In this document: positions 22,660 through 33,614 of the stretch, piece after piece
Layout of the letters: each line of letters opens with the position of its first letter
How positions within the stretch are numbered: position 1 is the first letter of the stretch
Assembly (NCBI RefSeq): GCF_963678635.1
Contig: NC_087069.1
Span: 25,100,303 to 25,164,302 of the forward strand
From: Symsagittifera roscoffensis
Lineage: Eukaryota > Xenacoelomorpha > Acoela > Convolutidae
DNA: 64,000 nucleotides
Direction of reading: 5' to 3'
Position numbers and translations under genes: made by a program
Notes under the pieces: model-generated
Database searches by the model: none
What the model saw: the letters and a program-made list of their open reading frames with translations, nothing else
What the model was told of the DNA's origin: nothing

Positions 22660-23735
22660 TCATAGTGATTTCAGTTTTTCTTCCAGCAAGTGATAATTTC
22701 CAGAGAACTGATCATCAGTTGATAAGTCAAACCGGAATCTGTTCCCAATACACATGAGTAGATCTGCTTCCGGAATGAAATTGGCTTCTGCAATCAAAGG
22801 TATAAAAGTTGTCTCCCGATTTCTGGCATATCTTATTTCACACATGCAGTTTTTGCTCTTATGGTAATCATTTGACAACAGACATAAAACAGCACATGAG
22901 TTGTCAACCGCGTTGGCCATATCATCTAGAATGTCTATTCCTTTGTGCACATTCTCTTTATCTATCCAGATATCTGTGAACCCAGACTTGCGAAGTTCTT
23001 CTAGCAATTTGAATGCTAGATCTTTTTGCTTGTGGCAGTAGCTGATCATAATATGTTTTTGTTTAGTGCTAACCACTGCTGGGGAAATGGAAATTTTATC
23101 TTCACGTTTCAACATTTTTTGCGCATTATCACTTTTACTTGTTCCGGCGACACAGTTGCATTGGTTAAAAATGTCTTTACCCATTTGTTTCTCGCCAGAG
23201 GTTTCATTTTTAGTTTGATCGTCAAAGAGGCTGTGACTATTCGCACAATTATTGTTTTTGCTGCCGTGGCTATCTTTAGAATCAGCAAGGCATTCAGCAG
23301 ATGTTTTTTGACCATCGAATCCAAGATTATGAGTACTGGAACCAGAAACAAGTCCGGAAGAGCTTTCGTTCTGATTGTTAATTTTGTCAAAGTAACTAGT
23401 AGATCCCTGGTTAAGGTCTTTAAAGGGCAAACTTAATTCAATCTCTTCTATTTCAGTTTCCTTGGTTATTTTGTCAAAGCAACTAAATGATCTTTGTCTA
23501 AGGTCTTTCGGCGGCTCCTTAGTTTCCGAATGGTCCTCTTGGTCAGATTCAAAATTTTCGAACTCTTCTATTTCAGTTTGACTGCTTTCGACTTTTTCTT
23601 CGCATTCAGCATCGCTTGTATCATCTTCGTTTCTGGTAACCTGACCGGTTTCATCTGCTATGTTTTCTATCGGCAACGTCAACCCTTTGACGGTTTTAAG
23701 CTCGGTCAAATTGTCAATGCTCATTTTCTGCATAC
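22660..23735 (-). CDS. 3' exon of a TIR-domain protein (C-terminal half of a proposed ARM-TIR gene)
   Basis: The exon starts after an acceptor (CTTTTTTCTTTAG, cut between 23736 and 23735) and encodes about 358 residues. About 230 Ser/Glu/Asn-rich, probably disordered residues come first. A TIR domain of about 130 residues follows: KHIMISY (strand A), a WID box, and SKNCMCEIRYA, whose Glu aligns with the catalytic Glu of SARM-type NAD-cleaving TIRs. TIR domains act in immune signalling or NAD hydrolysis. The apparent longer frame to 23829 is intron read-through. The exon begins in phase 1, exactly matching the donor of the ARM exon at 50185. Joined, the two give 751 codons. The next 26 kb upstream contain the Maverick. 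Confidence 0.85.
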
Positions 23736-24172
23736 CTAAAGAAAAAAGTTGATAAAAATTTGAATTAAGCCTTGAAAATACAGTGAAGACAGGAATTTTT
23801 TGACAGGAGACTCGATGTTTATGGTCCAAAAAAAGTTTATCGTAACTTTATTAGGAAATACTGAAAAGACGTTATTTTGCCAACAAAATAGGTGCGCGGA
23901 ATATTTTCGGGCAATTTTGAAAATTTTTGACCAAAACAAACGCTAAGCCCGTTGAGTCTAACCATGCACTAGTAGAAATGATCAAACAATTTCTACTGCA
24001 TTTTCTTTTAAAGTCTTCAAGAATCGCATTTAAAAGTCTTCAAGAATTTTTTAAAATCAGTGAAATTTAATGTCTGACCGAAAAAGTTACACCCAAACAC
24101 TCTTTGTGAAAACTACAAAAAAATAATGTAAAATGTTTGTGTGCGTTTCTAATTTATATTTTTTTGCTTTTT
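23736..24172. other. Intron sequence upstream of the TIR exon
   Basis: No exon is recognised between the acceptor and the Maverick target site. Confidence 0.45.
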
Positions 24173-24178
24173 AATTTG
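24173..24178. repeat. Left target-site duplication of the Maverick
   Basis: AATTTG directly precedes the element and is repeated at 44253-44258. A 6-bp duplication is the Maverick/Polinton hallmark. Confidence 0.95.
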
Positions 24179-24493
24179 AGTAGTATAGATATACGACACT
24201 GGGATCGGGGGGGTGATCCCTACAGGGATCATTGGGTATAGATTCCTAATGATCCCTATGTAAATATTTATACCTAATGATCCCTATGTAAAATATTTAT
24301 ACCTAATGATCCCTATGTAAAATATTTATACCTAATGATCCCCATGTAAAATATTTATACCTAATGATCCCAATGTATAATTTTTATCCCTAATGATCCC
24401 TATGTAAAATATTTATCCCTAATGATCCCTATGTAAAATATTTATCCCTAATGATCCCTATGTAAAATATTTATACCTAATGATCCCTATGTG
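24179..24493. repeat. Left terminal inverted repeat with 29-bp subrepeats
   Basis: About 65 bases of unique terminus include TGATCCCTACAGGGATCA, itself a palindrome. About nine tandem 29-bp units based on CCTAATGATCCCTATGTAAA follow. It is shorter than the right repeat because it holds fewer units. Confidence 0.9.
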
Positions 24494-24935
24494 AAAGTTG
24501 TGTTGGTTAAAACAAAATCGTACTGGCGATATATTATTTCTTTCCACCACCTATAGCTCGGCAAGCTATGTTGTATTCCAATTGAACTAAAACTTTTCAT
24601 TGTGTTTTGCTGTTGAAGGTCTTTGCGAATTGGTTCTTTCAATGTTTCTACAAACGCTTTGGTCTTGGTGAAAAGAGATATGAACTGAAATGGTTGAATT
24701 ATACACACAATCTTCTGAAGTAAGTGTCGGTTAAACGCACCAAAAGCAGTTTGGGGTCAATTCCAAAATGAAAACTCTCAAAACCACTCCAGATAAAATA
24801 GTAACACAAAACCAAAAGTGGATTTAAAGTAGCCCGCCATTACCTAACAGTGAACAAACGTGGAAAGTAAGTATAATACAGTACACTAATTTACAACATT
24901 AAATTTTGTATTCAACTTGAATCAAACACACAACA
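24494..24935. other. Maverick left noncoding margin
   Basis: No gene is seen between the terminal repeat and the PolB stop codon. It presumably contains the PolB 3' UTR. Confidence 0.5.
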
Positions 24936-25654
24936 TTAGAGTTTTTTGTTTGTTTTACGTCTTTTTGATTGCGGTGCTGAATCTTCAACTGCTTCGCGGT
25001 CGAGGTACCATTCATCATCCGACGACGAAGAAGAAGTAACTGCATTTGGATCAACCAAATCATCGCTTTCGATATCACTCTCAACAATTTCTGTGACACG
25101 AACTCTACCTGGATCTGGAGCTTCATAGCTGGTGATACTATTCAACAGGTCTCTCAACGAACGGCTCGGTTGAGTATCTAACACAAGAAAGCTATCTTCT
25201 GACAAATAATTCGTATCCTGCGTAAAGATTTCTTCTTGGTTCGAGCTCTCGTGATCCCAGTCGACTATCTCATCTTCTTCCTCGAAAAATTTCAGCCAAT
25301 CGTCTAAATCTTGATCTTTGTGGTGACTGGTGCTATTAGTCTCACTCACGTTCCTTTCGCTATCATCATCATCATCATCCTGATTGCTATCGGGAAAGAT
25401 AGAAGCATTTACTGTTCTATAGTGACCGTATGGCAATGTAGAGATACCATCGCTGAGGATGTATCGCTTATCATCATAGGCTGATAATGCGATTTTGTTT
25501 GCTCGAACAGTGTTCAGAATATGCCTCTCGGAGATGATGCGAGTATTTTCGGCTCGTACAAGGTTTCCAGACGCGAGAGTTTTGATGTATTTTTCATGAG
25601 TTAGCAACCGTTGAGTCACCTTAGTGATTCCTTTTGCTGAGTGCTTCCGTGTAT
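24936..25654 (-). CDS. polB: 3' exon of Maverick DNA polymerase B (thumb/C-terminus and acidic tail)
   Basis: After the acceptor AATAG|ATACACGG the exon continues the polymerase with the conserved block AKGI ... LTHEKY ... ALSAYDDKRYIL and GISTLPYGHY, the usual end of Maverick PolB. An unusual tail of about 150 residues follows, very rich in Asp, Glu and Ser, ending in a basic nuclear-localisation-like cluster (KRRKTNKK). The phase matches the donor at 26310/26311 (one base plus two). The tail is longer than usual for the family. Confidence 0.85.
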
Positions 25655-26310
25655 CTATTAAAAAAATGATGCTCACTAATCATTATATATCTAAATGTTT
25701 TGTAAACTAATACTTGAAATTGAAGAAAAAAAGTATGAACGCATCCTTTTCAGAAGATCCACACCCCCCCCTCTCATTTAAAAAAAGGTGATAACCATTT
25801 AACCTATACCTCCCCCCTTACCCCCACCCACAGAAGCACCAAAAAACCTAAGTCATCTCAAAAATTTCACTCAGTAAAAAATTTTTTCACAAAAAATTTT
25901 TTTCATAAAATTTTTTTTTTCAAAATTTTTTTTTCAAAAATTTTTTTCAAAAAATTTTTTTTCAAAAAATTTTTTTTTCAATTTTTTTTTTCCAAATTTT
26001 TTTTTTGATGACAAAATTTTTTTTTCATAAAAATTTTTTTTTTCCAAAATTTTTTTCTAAAATTTTTTTTTCCAAATTTTTTTTTTGATGACAAAAAATT
26101 TTTTTTTACAAAACGTTTTTTTTAACATTTTTTTTTTAACCAAATTTTTTTTGACGAATTTTTTTTTAATTTTTTTTCCAACAAAAATTTTTGACATTTT
26201 TTTTCTTTCAAAATTTTTCAAAAAAATTTTTCGAAATTTTTTAATTTTTGAAAATAAAAAGCGCTGTTTGAACAATTTTGAGCCGGTATTATTGAAGGAA
26301 ATGTACTTAC
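25655..26310 (-). other. Intron in the Maverick PolB gene, mostly A/T homopolymer tracts
   Basis: Donor GTAAGT at 26305-26310 and acceptor AG at 25655-25656 flank 656 bp. Bases 25870-26230 are dense runs of T and A in TTTTTTTTCAAAA-like units, with a C-rich stretch at 25760-25830. Translation through it gives only a Lys/Phe low-complexity tail, and the conserved polymerase resumes exactly at the acceptor. Confidence 0.8.
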
Positions 26311-29300
26311 TTTGCGATAGTATTGAATAAAGCTTTGGCTTCAATGCAACGAATTCTGTAATTATATCACCCGGGAATTCGTCTTTAAACTTTAAAACTG
26401 TAAGTTTGTTTTCTGCATTGTAGAGGAAGTGGTCCGATGGATAATTGGAGAAGTCAAAGTTGTCCAAAATTTCACGTTTCTCGTACAGTTTCTCATAAAA
26501 ATTCGAGTTTTTTTCCGTTTTTATTTCGTACATTAGGCTGTCAGTGTCTGAGTACAAGAGGTGACAGTTGAAGTTGGGCTTCATAACCTCGTAGTGAAAT
26601 TTGTACATCTCAAACTGTGCTAGCTCTAGTATACACGCTCCTACAATTGTGGGTACATCCCATCTGATTTTCGTTGGTGCTAATGTCAATGCAACCATGT
26701 CTTCGCCAAAAATTTTGTAGGTTTCAAATTCAAACTTACTTATATTTCGCATTGTTTCTTCAGCATCTCGTAAAATCTTGATTTTCATTCTCTTTCTTTT
26801 TGACTCACACATTTTTCCATAAATTGAATTGATCAATAGTTTGTACAGGGCTTCTTCAAACTTGTTTTTTGCCGCTTTTCGTTTGTTTGTATTTAGAGTT
26901 ATGTACGGTTCGAGCCACAATTCTTGTTTGAACTTTACGATGCGATACAGTTTTGTAACGATAAGACCAAGCTTCACGTAGAGTTTCAGGAGTTTATAAT
27001 GAATTATATAATGAGTTTTATCATGTAGAGTTTGTAAAAGTTTTTTCACTTTACCTATTGTGGGTCCACAGTTTTCATTGTTTTTCATTTGTTCTGAGAT
27101 ATTTGTTTGGTATCTGCTCAACCAATCTTTTTGAACAACTTCCTTAGTGGGTGCCAGTGGATAGTCACGGTGACTTTCATGCAACAATTGAGGGTATTTT
27201 AAATCAATTTCAACAATATAACCGTAGTCTGAATCGTCAGGGGTTGCTAAAATTTCTTCTATTGACATGGAATTCTCATCTTCGTTTTCTTGATTATTTC
27301 TTTCATTTCTAACTCCGATTGTCTCGAAATGACGTGCAGGCAGTTTGTGAGTTTGCATTACTCCACCGTATAAGTTGTTGGCATCAACCATGAAGGCATA
27401 GGTAGTATCTTCGCTCGAATTAAATGTTTCGTTCATTTGCCTGTTGTTTGCAGTGAACTGTCGTTTTTCAAAGATTGATGCAGTACCACCTCGCATCATT
27501 TTTTCAACCATGTCTAAATGATCTCGATCCGTTAGCAATTCAACATCAGCTTTACATACCCGCTTGAAAGCGTCACCAGCTAAATTGGAAGCGGTGAAAT
27601 GATGAGCACAATCAAGGCTGTATGTTTCATAGCTGATAGAGCGGAATTCCTCAAAGACACAGGCTAGGAGCAATGTGTCACATGACAAATATAAGTCATG
27701 ATAGTCGCGCAGGTTCTGACAATTGAATTGATTAAAAACTTCTTTTGCTTCAACCAAGTTATCAGCACTAATAGCAATTTTATCTCCGTCTAAACTATTC
27801 ACCCACTTTTCGAGAGGCGGTAACTCTTTTTCGTCAAACTTTTTACGGTCGGTCATGTAATTATAAGGATAGAATCCTTTTCTACGTATGAGAGTTCTAC
27901 AAGTTTGGCTTACGTTTTGAAAGTGGTTTTCCAGAATTGTAAATTTGTTGTCAGGCAAGTTGTCAACTAACTTTTGTAGTGATGAGTTTAGAAACTTGAA
28001 AGAATCTATAAAACGAAGATACTCATAAATGTTTTGTGTTGTTTGATCTTTTCGTGTAATGATTTTAACCACTACTCCGATAATTAGTGAAATATATTTC
28101 TCATCGGTGGATGGAATGACTTGTATTGTACTACGCGAGTCACATTCGTTCAACGCTAGACATATATGATGCATGTCATAATTCTGCAAATTGTGTCCCA
28201 CGACTGGAATGTAATTTATGTTTCTTCGCGCTAAATTACATTTGTCGTGGGTCCATCCTAGAAATTTTCCCGAAGAGTGACAGTGATCCAGGCACTTTTC
28301 TTCGCTTTCACTGAAGTTTTCTTGACAAATCCAACAGGTTAAAGTTTCTTCTTTACGCAGTTGGCTGCGATCTCCCAAATAATGTGGTACTTTCCGTTTA
28401 TAGATGTAAACGTCTCGGGCTAATAGATGTAACTCTTTGATAAAGTTTTCTAAACAATTTTCAGAGCTGTCAAGACTAAAGAAAAATGGTTCTGAGGACT
28501 CATGATCAATAGCAACCATTGAATACCCGGAGGGTTCATGTTTTTCTAGAACGCGAGATGAGGAAATTTGTGGGTTGTTCATACATGTTGTAACGGGATT
28601 CAGGAACGATTCGAAATCAAAATAAACAACAATAGGTGCATACCAGAGAGCTTGAAAGTTTTTAAATTTATACTTGTGGCAGCCATTTTCAGCTGTTGGC
28701 ATTATCACTACAGCTGGTTCGTGATCTTTACATAATCGCTCATGCGTTTTATGATCAATTTCATTGTAATGAATTTGAAAACAGTTACGACACAACTGCA
28801 GGAAACTTCGGAATTTTTGCTTTCGAACTTCACAAACAAATCGGAGCAGGTCTTTTATCAAAACAAAGTGGTGCATTCCGGGTTCATATAACAAAAGCAG
28901 ATCCATAATAAAATTATCTGAACTTTCAAACTTTGAGACAATCATTGGAATGAGATCTCCTTTTTGATATTGAAACACGTTTACTTGAACGTTATTAAGT
29001 CGCTCGAATTGAGGAATCGTGTTCAAGCTCATAGGCATAACGAAATCATCAGAAGCCTGATGCGTTCCAGGCTTTGTATAGGTGTGTGGATCTGTCTCTT
29101 CAAGTTTAGGATCAACTAACCTACCGACTATTAGATCAGGCTTATATCTAAGATGATAGGCGGCAGTGTAGCATAACAAAAAGCAATTGTGGTCGTTGTG
29201 ATTACGAATATTAATTAATTGTTGCGAATTTGCTATTTTTGCAGGGAGAGGTATAAACGAAGAGCCTCTGATTGGTAACATTTTTCCGATTTTAATGTAA

Positions 29301-30039
29301 AGCTCATTTACACGCTGCAGAACCCAGCCGCTACCATGGGCTGAAAAATTCTGGAACACAGCTTCCATTTTTCCGAGCATTTCGAGAAATAATTCATCAG
29401 ACAAACCGTTTGCATAAAGGGGAGTCATCATAGAATTAGCGAAAATTTCAATGCGTTCGTCTTCAGGTTGTTGCACGCTTTGGTCCGAAACAACAGTAGC
29501 ATGCTTGATTAAAGTAAGTTTAGCCGAAAATTGTACTTTGCAGGGTCCATTACAGGTTCTATCTAATATCAAACTTTGAATCTCATTTTTTTCAAGGTCA
29601 TAAATTCGATAAGATCATGTTCAATATTTTGGTTGGGAATAATAAAAGTCATTAACGTATTTTTCATGGCTGATTCATGAACTTCAATTGAAGCTGGAAA
29701 GTTATCAATATCGCTTGCTTGTGTGATTGAGCTAGAGGGGTTGCTGAGTGATGTTAGTTGTTGATCCAAAACAGGTAACCCATGCTCTGATTGCATGTGA
29801 TCCTTGAAATCTTTAAGTTCACAAAAACCAAGCCGACAATACCGACATAAATTGTTAAATTTTTGATGATCTGATTCAATATGCTGCTGTAATTTTGATA
29901 GCAGTAAAGTGTTAAAATTACAATGGTAGCAAGTAAAAATGGGTAATTCTTTTTCAACAGCGTGAAAGTTTCGTTCATGACGAGATCTATTAGTTTTTAT
30001 TGTAAAAACTTTGGGACAATAGTTACACTTGAAACCCAT
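26311..30039 (-). CDS. polB: Maverick protein-primed family B DNA polymerase, main part (with frame change at 29586-29592)
   Basis: It replicates the linear element, probably by protein priming. The first ATG is at 30037-30039. The N-terminus has C2H2 zinc fingers (CNYCPK, CYHCNF, CRYCRL). At the run of seven A's (29586-29592 on the plus strand as T) the reading moves to the other frame, which then runs to the intron donor at 26310. Further on are a 3'-5' exonuclease (YFDFES; GHNLQNYD), an embedded Cys/His endonuclease-VII-like insert (CWICQ ... CLDHCH ... CNLARR), palm motif A in VDANNLYGG, motif B in LINSIYGK and motif C in YSDTDSLM. Catalytic residues are all present. The frame change may be a -1 frameshift or a one-base indel. 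Confidence 0.9.
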
Positions 30040-31666
30040 TTCGCTCTGGAACTGTTTTAAAGCGAAGCAGGAAAGGGAATGAATCCCAACCAAACGCCAA
30101 AAAGTTTAAATTACTGCGCTTCGATTCCTTTTTCCCCTTCTCGGTTTGAATTTGAATAGCTTTTCCCGCTTAACTTTGAATTTGAACTCTTTTCCCGCCG
30201 AAATTTGAATTACATTTGAATTTCCCGCCATAACTATCAAACTCAAATTCGATTGGGCGAAACAGATTAATTGCTGTTTGAATTGTTATCATTACTACAA
30301 ATGATAAAAGTTAATCGAAGCAAATCAAGTTTGAGCTAAATTTTTATCCAAAATGATTTTAGAGCCAAGAGATAAAAGTTTTAGTTTTTTATTTTATCAA
30401 TTCAAATTATAAGTTGAGAAAATTTTCGAAATTGCGAATAAAAGTTGAGCATGTCACAACACATGATAAATCCTAAATATCCCAATTGTCATGGGGACAG
30501 AATACTCTATAAAAATGTCAAAATTTGAATCAAAAACAGTTGAAATGATGAATAAGTAAAACAGAAACTGAAAAACTGTCAGTTTTTTAACTTTCCAGGC
30601 GCATTGTTACCAATGATGTCAATCACGGAGCGGTTGCACGGTCCATGTCATCATGAATTTGTCTCAATTGTCTTTCGATATGAAAAAAAAGTCAGAAAAA
30701 ATACTTTTCTGTAAAGAAAAATGAGTTTGTTGTTTTAGGGGGGATTAAGGGGATTAGCGTTTTTCTCGAAGACTATTGAAAAAACATCTACTCCCACAAT
30801 CTCATTAGTTGTGCCCCTCATTGCACTTTCATAACAACACTACTTGCTCATAATAAAAAATTGCGTCTTCTGGTTGAAAATCGCATTTTTTCGGAAAAAT
30901 GAAAAAACGATGAGTCATCAATTAAAAAATTTGATTTTTATTATTTTTCTCAAATATTTAACATGATGATGAATGCTTGTATTTTTTTATAAAGATCATT
31001 TTTGGAGACAACAGTATCAATGATCATATGGTAAATCCAATTTGAAGAAAAATAAAAAATTATTGCATTTTTTTTTCCTTTTTGTAATTAAAAAATCAAA
31101 TTTTTAACTAGAAAACATTTAAAAAATATTTATTTTTAACAAAAAGTTGGTTTTCAACATCTTTTATACTATTTCTTATTATACTCAATTTGTATGATAA
31201 TTAAATGAATAAACAAATGACAATAAAGGTTTACAACCAAAATTATTTTTTTACAGTTTTTTGACGTTAATTATCTTTTTTTTTTTCAAAAAACGAAATT
31301 GATATTTTTTTATCTTGTTTTCAAAAAAATTAGCATAAGTATGGATGCTTTTCAATTTTTCTCAAGATCAATCATGTAAATAAGAACATCAATGTTAATA
31401 TGTTAACTCCTATTTGTGGAAAAAATGAAAATTTTACGGACTTTTTTGTTTTTAATTGGAAAAAAAATAGTCAATTAATTGAAAAAAAACTGATTTTTTT
31501 AACTTCAAATTTTAAAGGCTTTTATACTAAATTTTTAATCAGAACACAATCGTGTGATAAATAATGAACAAACACAAGATATAAACTCAAACTCAATTTT
31601 AAAGTTAATTTATTATACACAATAAAAACAAACAAAAATCAATAAAACTCAACCTCAGTTTCAAAG
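30040..31666. other. Maverick noncoding region upstream of PolB
   Basis: About 1.6 kb, very AT-rich, without a supported gene. TTTCCCGCC repeats at 30150-30235 (three TTTGAA...TTTCCCGC copies) sit just upstream of the PolB start and may be promoter elements. The remainder is long A/T runs. Confidence 0.5.
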
Positions 31667-32080
31667 TTATATAAGGTCCAAATACTCCTGCGCTTTCTCT
31701 AGTGTTGTTAGCTTCCGTTTTTTCTTTGGTGCAAGGCATAGAGAAGGAGTCAAATTTTCCATATGATTACTCACTGTCGCTTCGGGGGTGCGCGTTGGAG
31801 TTGAAGAATCTGGTTCATCAAGCCATGGTGACACTGTAGGAGAAGGATCAGCTTTCGGGGTAACTAATAATGGTGATTCAATCTGTTCCATTCCCCATAA
31901 ACGATCAAAAAATTCAATTTCTTCAAAGTATTCTAACTGGTTTTCACACATCGGAGTAACATCACAATCGTATTTATACAAAATTTTTTTTACTGGTTTT
32001 GATAAAGTTGAAATATCAACCTGAAGAGCAAGAGGCTCGTCAGGATCCGTATATTTACCGGAATTTGTAAGGTAACTCAA
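31667..32080 (-). CDS. Maverick small ORF with nuclear-localisation-like motif, no ATG at its 5' end
   Basis: This 137-codon frame overlaps the end of the 78-residue ORF to its right and lies in the +1 frame relative to it. It could be the second half of that protein reached by frameshift or after an indel in a nearby A6 run (about 32107-32112). It encodes an acidic N-terminal half (CENQLEYFEEIEFFD), a Pro/Ser/Thr region and PKKKRKL, which fits the classical nuclear localisation signal. No family is recognised. The 5' 56 codons lie within the 840-bp duplication. Confidence 0.5.
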   Translation of the reverse strand: MSYLTNSGKYTDPDEPLALQVDISTLSKPVKKILYKYDCDVTPMCENQLEYFEEIEFFDRLWGMEQIESPLLVTPKADPSPTVSPWLDEPDSSTPTRTPEATVSNHMENLTPSLCLAPKKKRKLTTLEKAQEYLDLI

Positions 32081-32291
32081 ATACTTTATATTCAGTATTT
32101 GAGTTTTTTAAGGAAAGTTTACTGAATAAATGTAAAAAATTTTTGGGAATCATAACGTGATGAGTACAAGTCCACTCATCAGAATTGAAACTTTTTTCTT
32201 CGTTAATTATTGCTACAAAATTACCGTGAACGGTTTCATAAAAAATGGTTCTTTCGTGATTGGAATATCCGGCAATAATATAACAAGGCAT
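32055..32291 (-). CDS. Maverick small protein, duplicated copy 1
   Basis: 78 residues from the ATG at 32289-32291, beginning MPCYIIAGYSNHE. No family is recognised. An identical copy exists at 32895-33131. It is transcribed leftward like PolB, from the same intergenic side as the rightward array. Confidence 0.5.
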   Translation of the reverse strand: MPCYIIAGYSNHERTIFYETVHGNFVAIINEEKSFNSDEWTCTHHVMIPKNFLHLFSKLSLKNSNTEYKVFELPYKFR

Positions 32292-32719
32292 TTTTGAAGA
32301 AAAGTTGGAAGAAAAGGACAAACGTAACGCGGAGAGAAATGAAACTGAAATGAATTGTGAAAACGCCTCAAGAGATTAAAATAGGGATTGGTTCTTCTAA
32401 AATTAGAAATTTCAAGACCTCCTATGTAGTTTTTGATCAGTTTAATACGGGAGGGTGTGTAAAATATTTATTTTACCTTGCGTGGTATTCTATGTTTATC
32501 TAAATTGCATTCAAACAAATAGCTTGTATCAAAAACAACGTTTAAACATTGTGACCTTTAACACCCATTAAAATTCTTATCAGTTGTACATGCACAAAAT
32601 ACTTATCCATTTGAACTAAATTGCAATCCAATATCTTTGCGATATAAACTACATGTGTAGATAAATTAAAATAGATACAACGCTTTCTTTTGTAGACATA
32701 TACAATCAATCGAAACCAT

Positions 32720-32920
32720 TCATTTCTTTCTATTCAGTTTTGAATCAAAAAATTCAATTTCTTCAAAGTATTCTAACTGGTTTTCACACATCGGAGTAAC
32801 ATCACAATCGTATTTATACAAAATTTTTTTTACTGGTTTTGATAAAGTTGAAATATCAACCTGAAGAGCAAGAGGCTCGTCAGGATCCGTATATTTACCG
32901 GAATTTGTAAGGTAACTCAA
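32720..32920 (-). pseudogene. Truncated duplicate of the PKKKRKL-motif ORF
   Basis: The first 58 or so codons are identical to 31905-32080, then the duplication junction substitutes a short unrelated tail (SKLNRKK). The NLS-bearing half is missing. Confidence 0.6.
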
Positions 32921-33131
32921 ATACTTTATATTCAGTATTTGAGTTTTTTAAGGAAAGTTTACTGAATAAATGTAAAAAATTTTTGGGAATCATAACGTGA
33001 TGAGTACAAGTCCACTCATCAGAATTGAAACTTTTTTCTTCGTTAATTATTGCTACAAAATTACCGTGAACGGTTTCATAAAAAATGGTTCTTTCGTGAT
33101 TGGAATATCCGGCAATAATATAACAAGGCAT
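32895..33131 (-). CDS. Maverick small protein, duplicated copy 2
   Basis: Identical 78-residue copy of the ORF at 32055-32291, with its ATG at 33129-33131. It is the first leftward gene next to the rightward array, so its upstream region (33132-33614) is the likely divergent promoter. Confidence 0.5.
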   Translation of the reverse strand: MPCYIIAGYSNHERTIFYETVHGNFVAIINEEKSFNSDEWTCTHHVMIPKNFLHLFSKLSLKNSNTEYKVFELPYKFR

Positions 33132-33614
33132 TTTTGAAGAAAAGTTGGAAGAAAAGGACAAACGTAACGCGGAGAGAAATGAAACTGAAATGAATTGTGA
33201 AAACGCCTCAAGAGATTAAAATAGGGATTGGTTCTTCTAAAATTAGAAATTTCAAGACCTCCTATGTAGTTTTTGATCAGTTTAATACGGGAGGGTGTGT
33301 AAAATATTTATTTTACCTTGCGTGGTATTCTATGTTTATCTAAATTGCATTCAAACAAATAGCTTGTATCAAAAACAACGTTTAAACATTGTGACCTTTA
33401 ACACCCATTAAAATTCTTATCAGTTGTACATGCACAAAATACTTATCCATTTGAACTAAATTGCAATCCAATATCTTTGCGATATAAACTACATGTGTAG
33501 ATAAATTAAAATAGATACAACGCTTTCTTTTGTAGACATATACAATCAATCGAAACCATTCATTTCTTTCTATTCAGTTTTGAATCAAGTTACTTTGAAT
33601 TCTCACTCGTTACA

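Larger units (their letters stand above)
31905..33588. repeat. Perfect 840-bp tandem duplication
   Basis: The 840 bases from about 31905 recur from about 32745 with no difference seen line by line. ATCAA stands at the entry, middle and exit junctions, so the event looks microhomology-mediated. The copy junction truncates the second version of the 137-codon ORF. Confidence 0.92.

Noticed and set aside
23736-23829. 32 extra N-terminal residues on the TIR exon
   Set aside because: They precede a strong splice acceptor and look like intron read-through.
24228-24493. 29-bp repeats as a CRISPR-like array
   Set aside because: Units are contiguous with no spacers, lie in a terminal inverted repeat and the DNA is animal.
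26057-26310. Lys/Phe-rich C-terminal extension of the polymerase frame
   Set aside because: It is translation through an A/T homopolymer intron; conserved polymerase sequence resumes at the acceptor.
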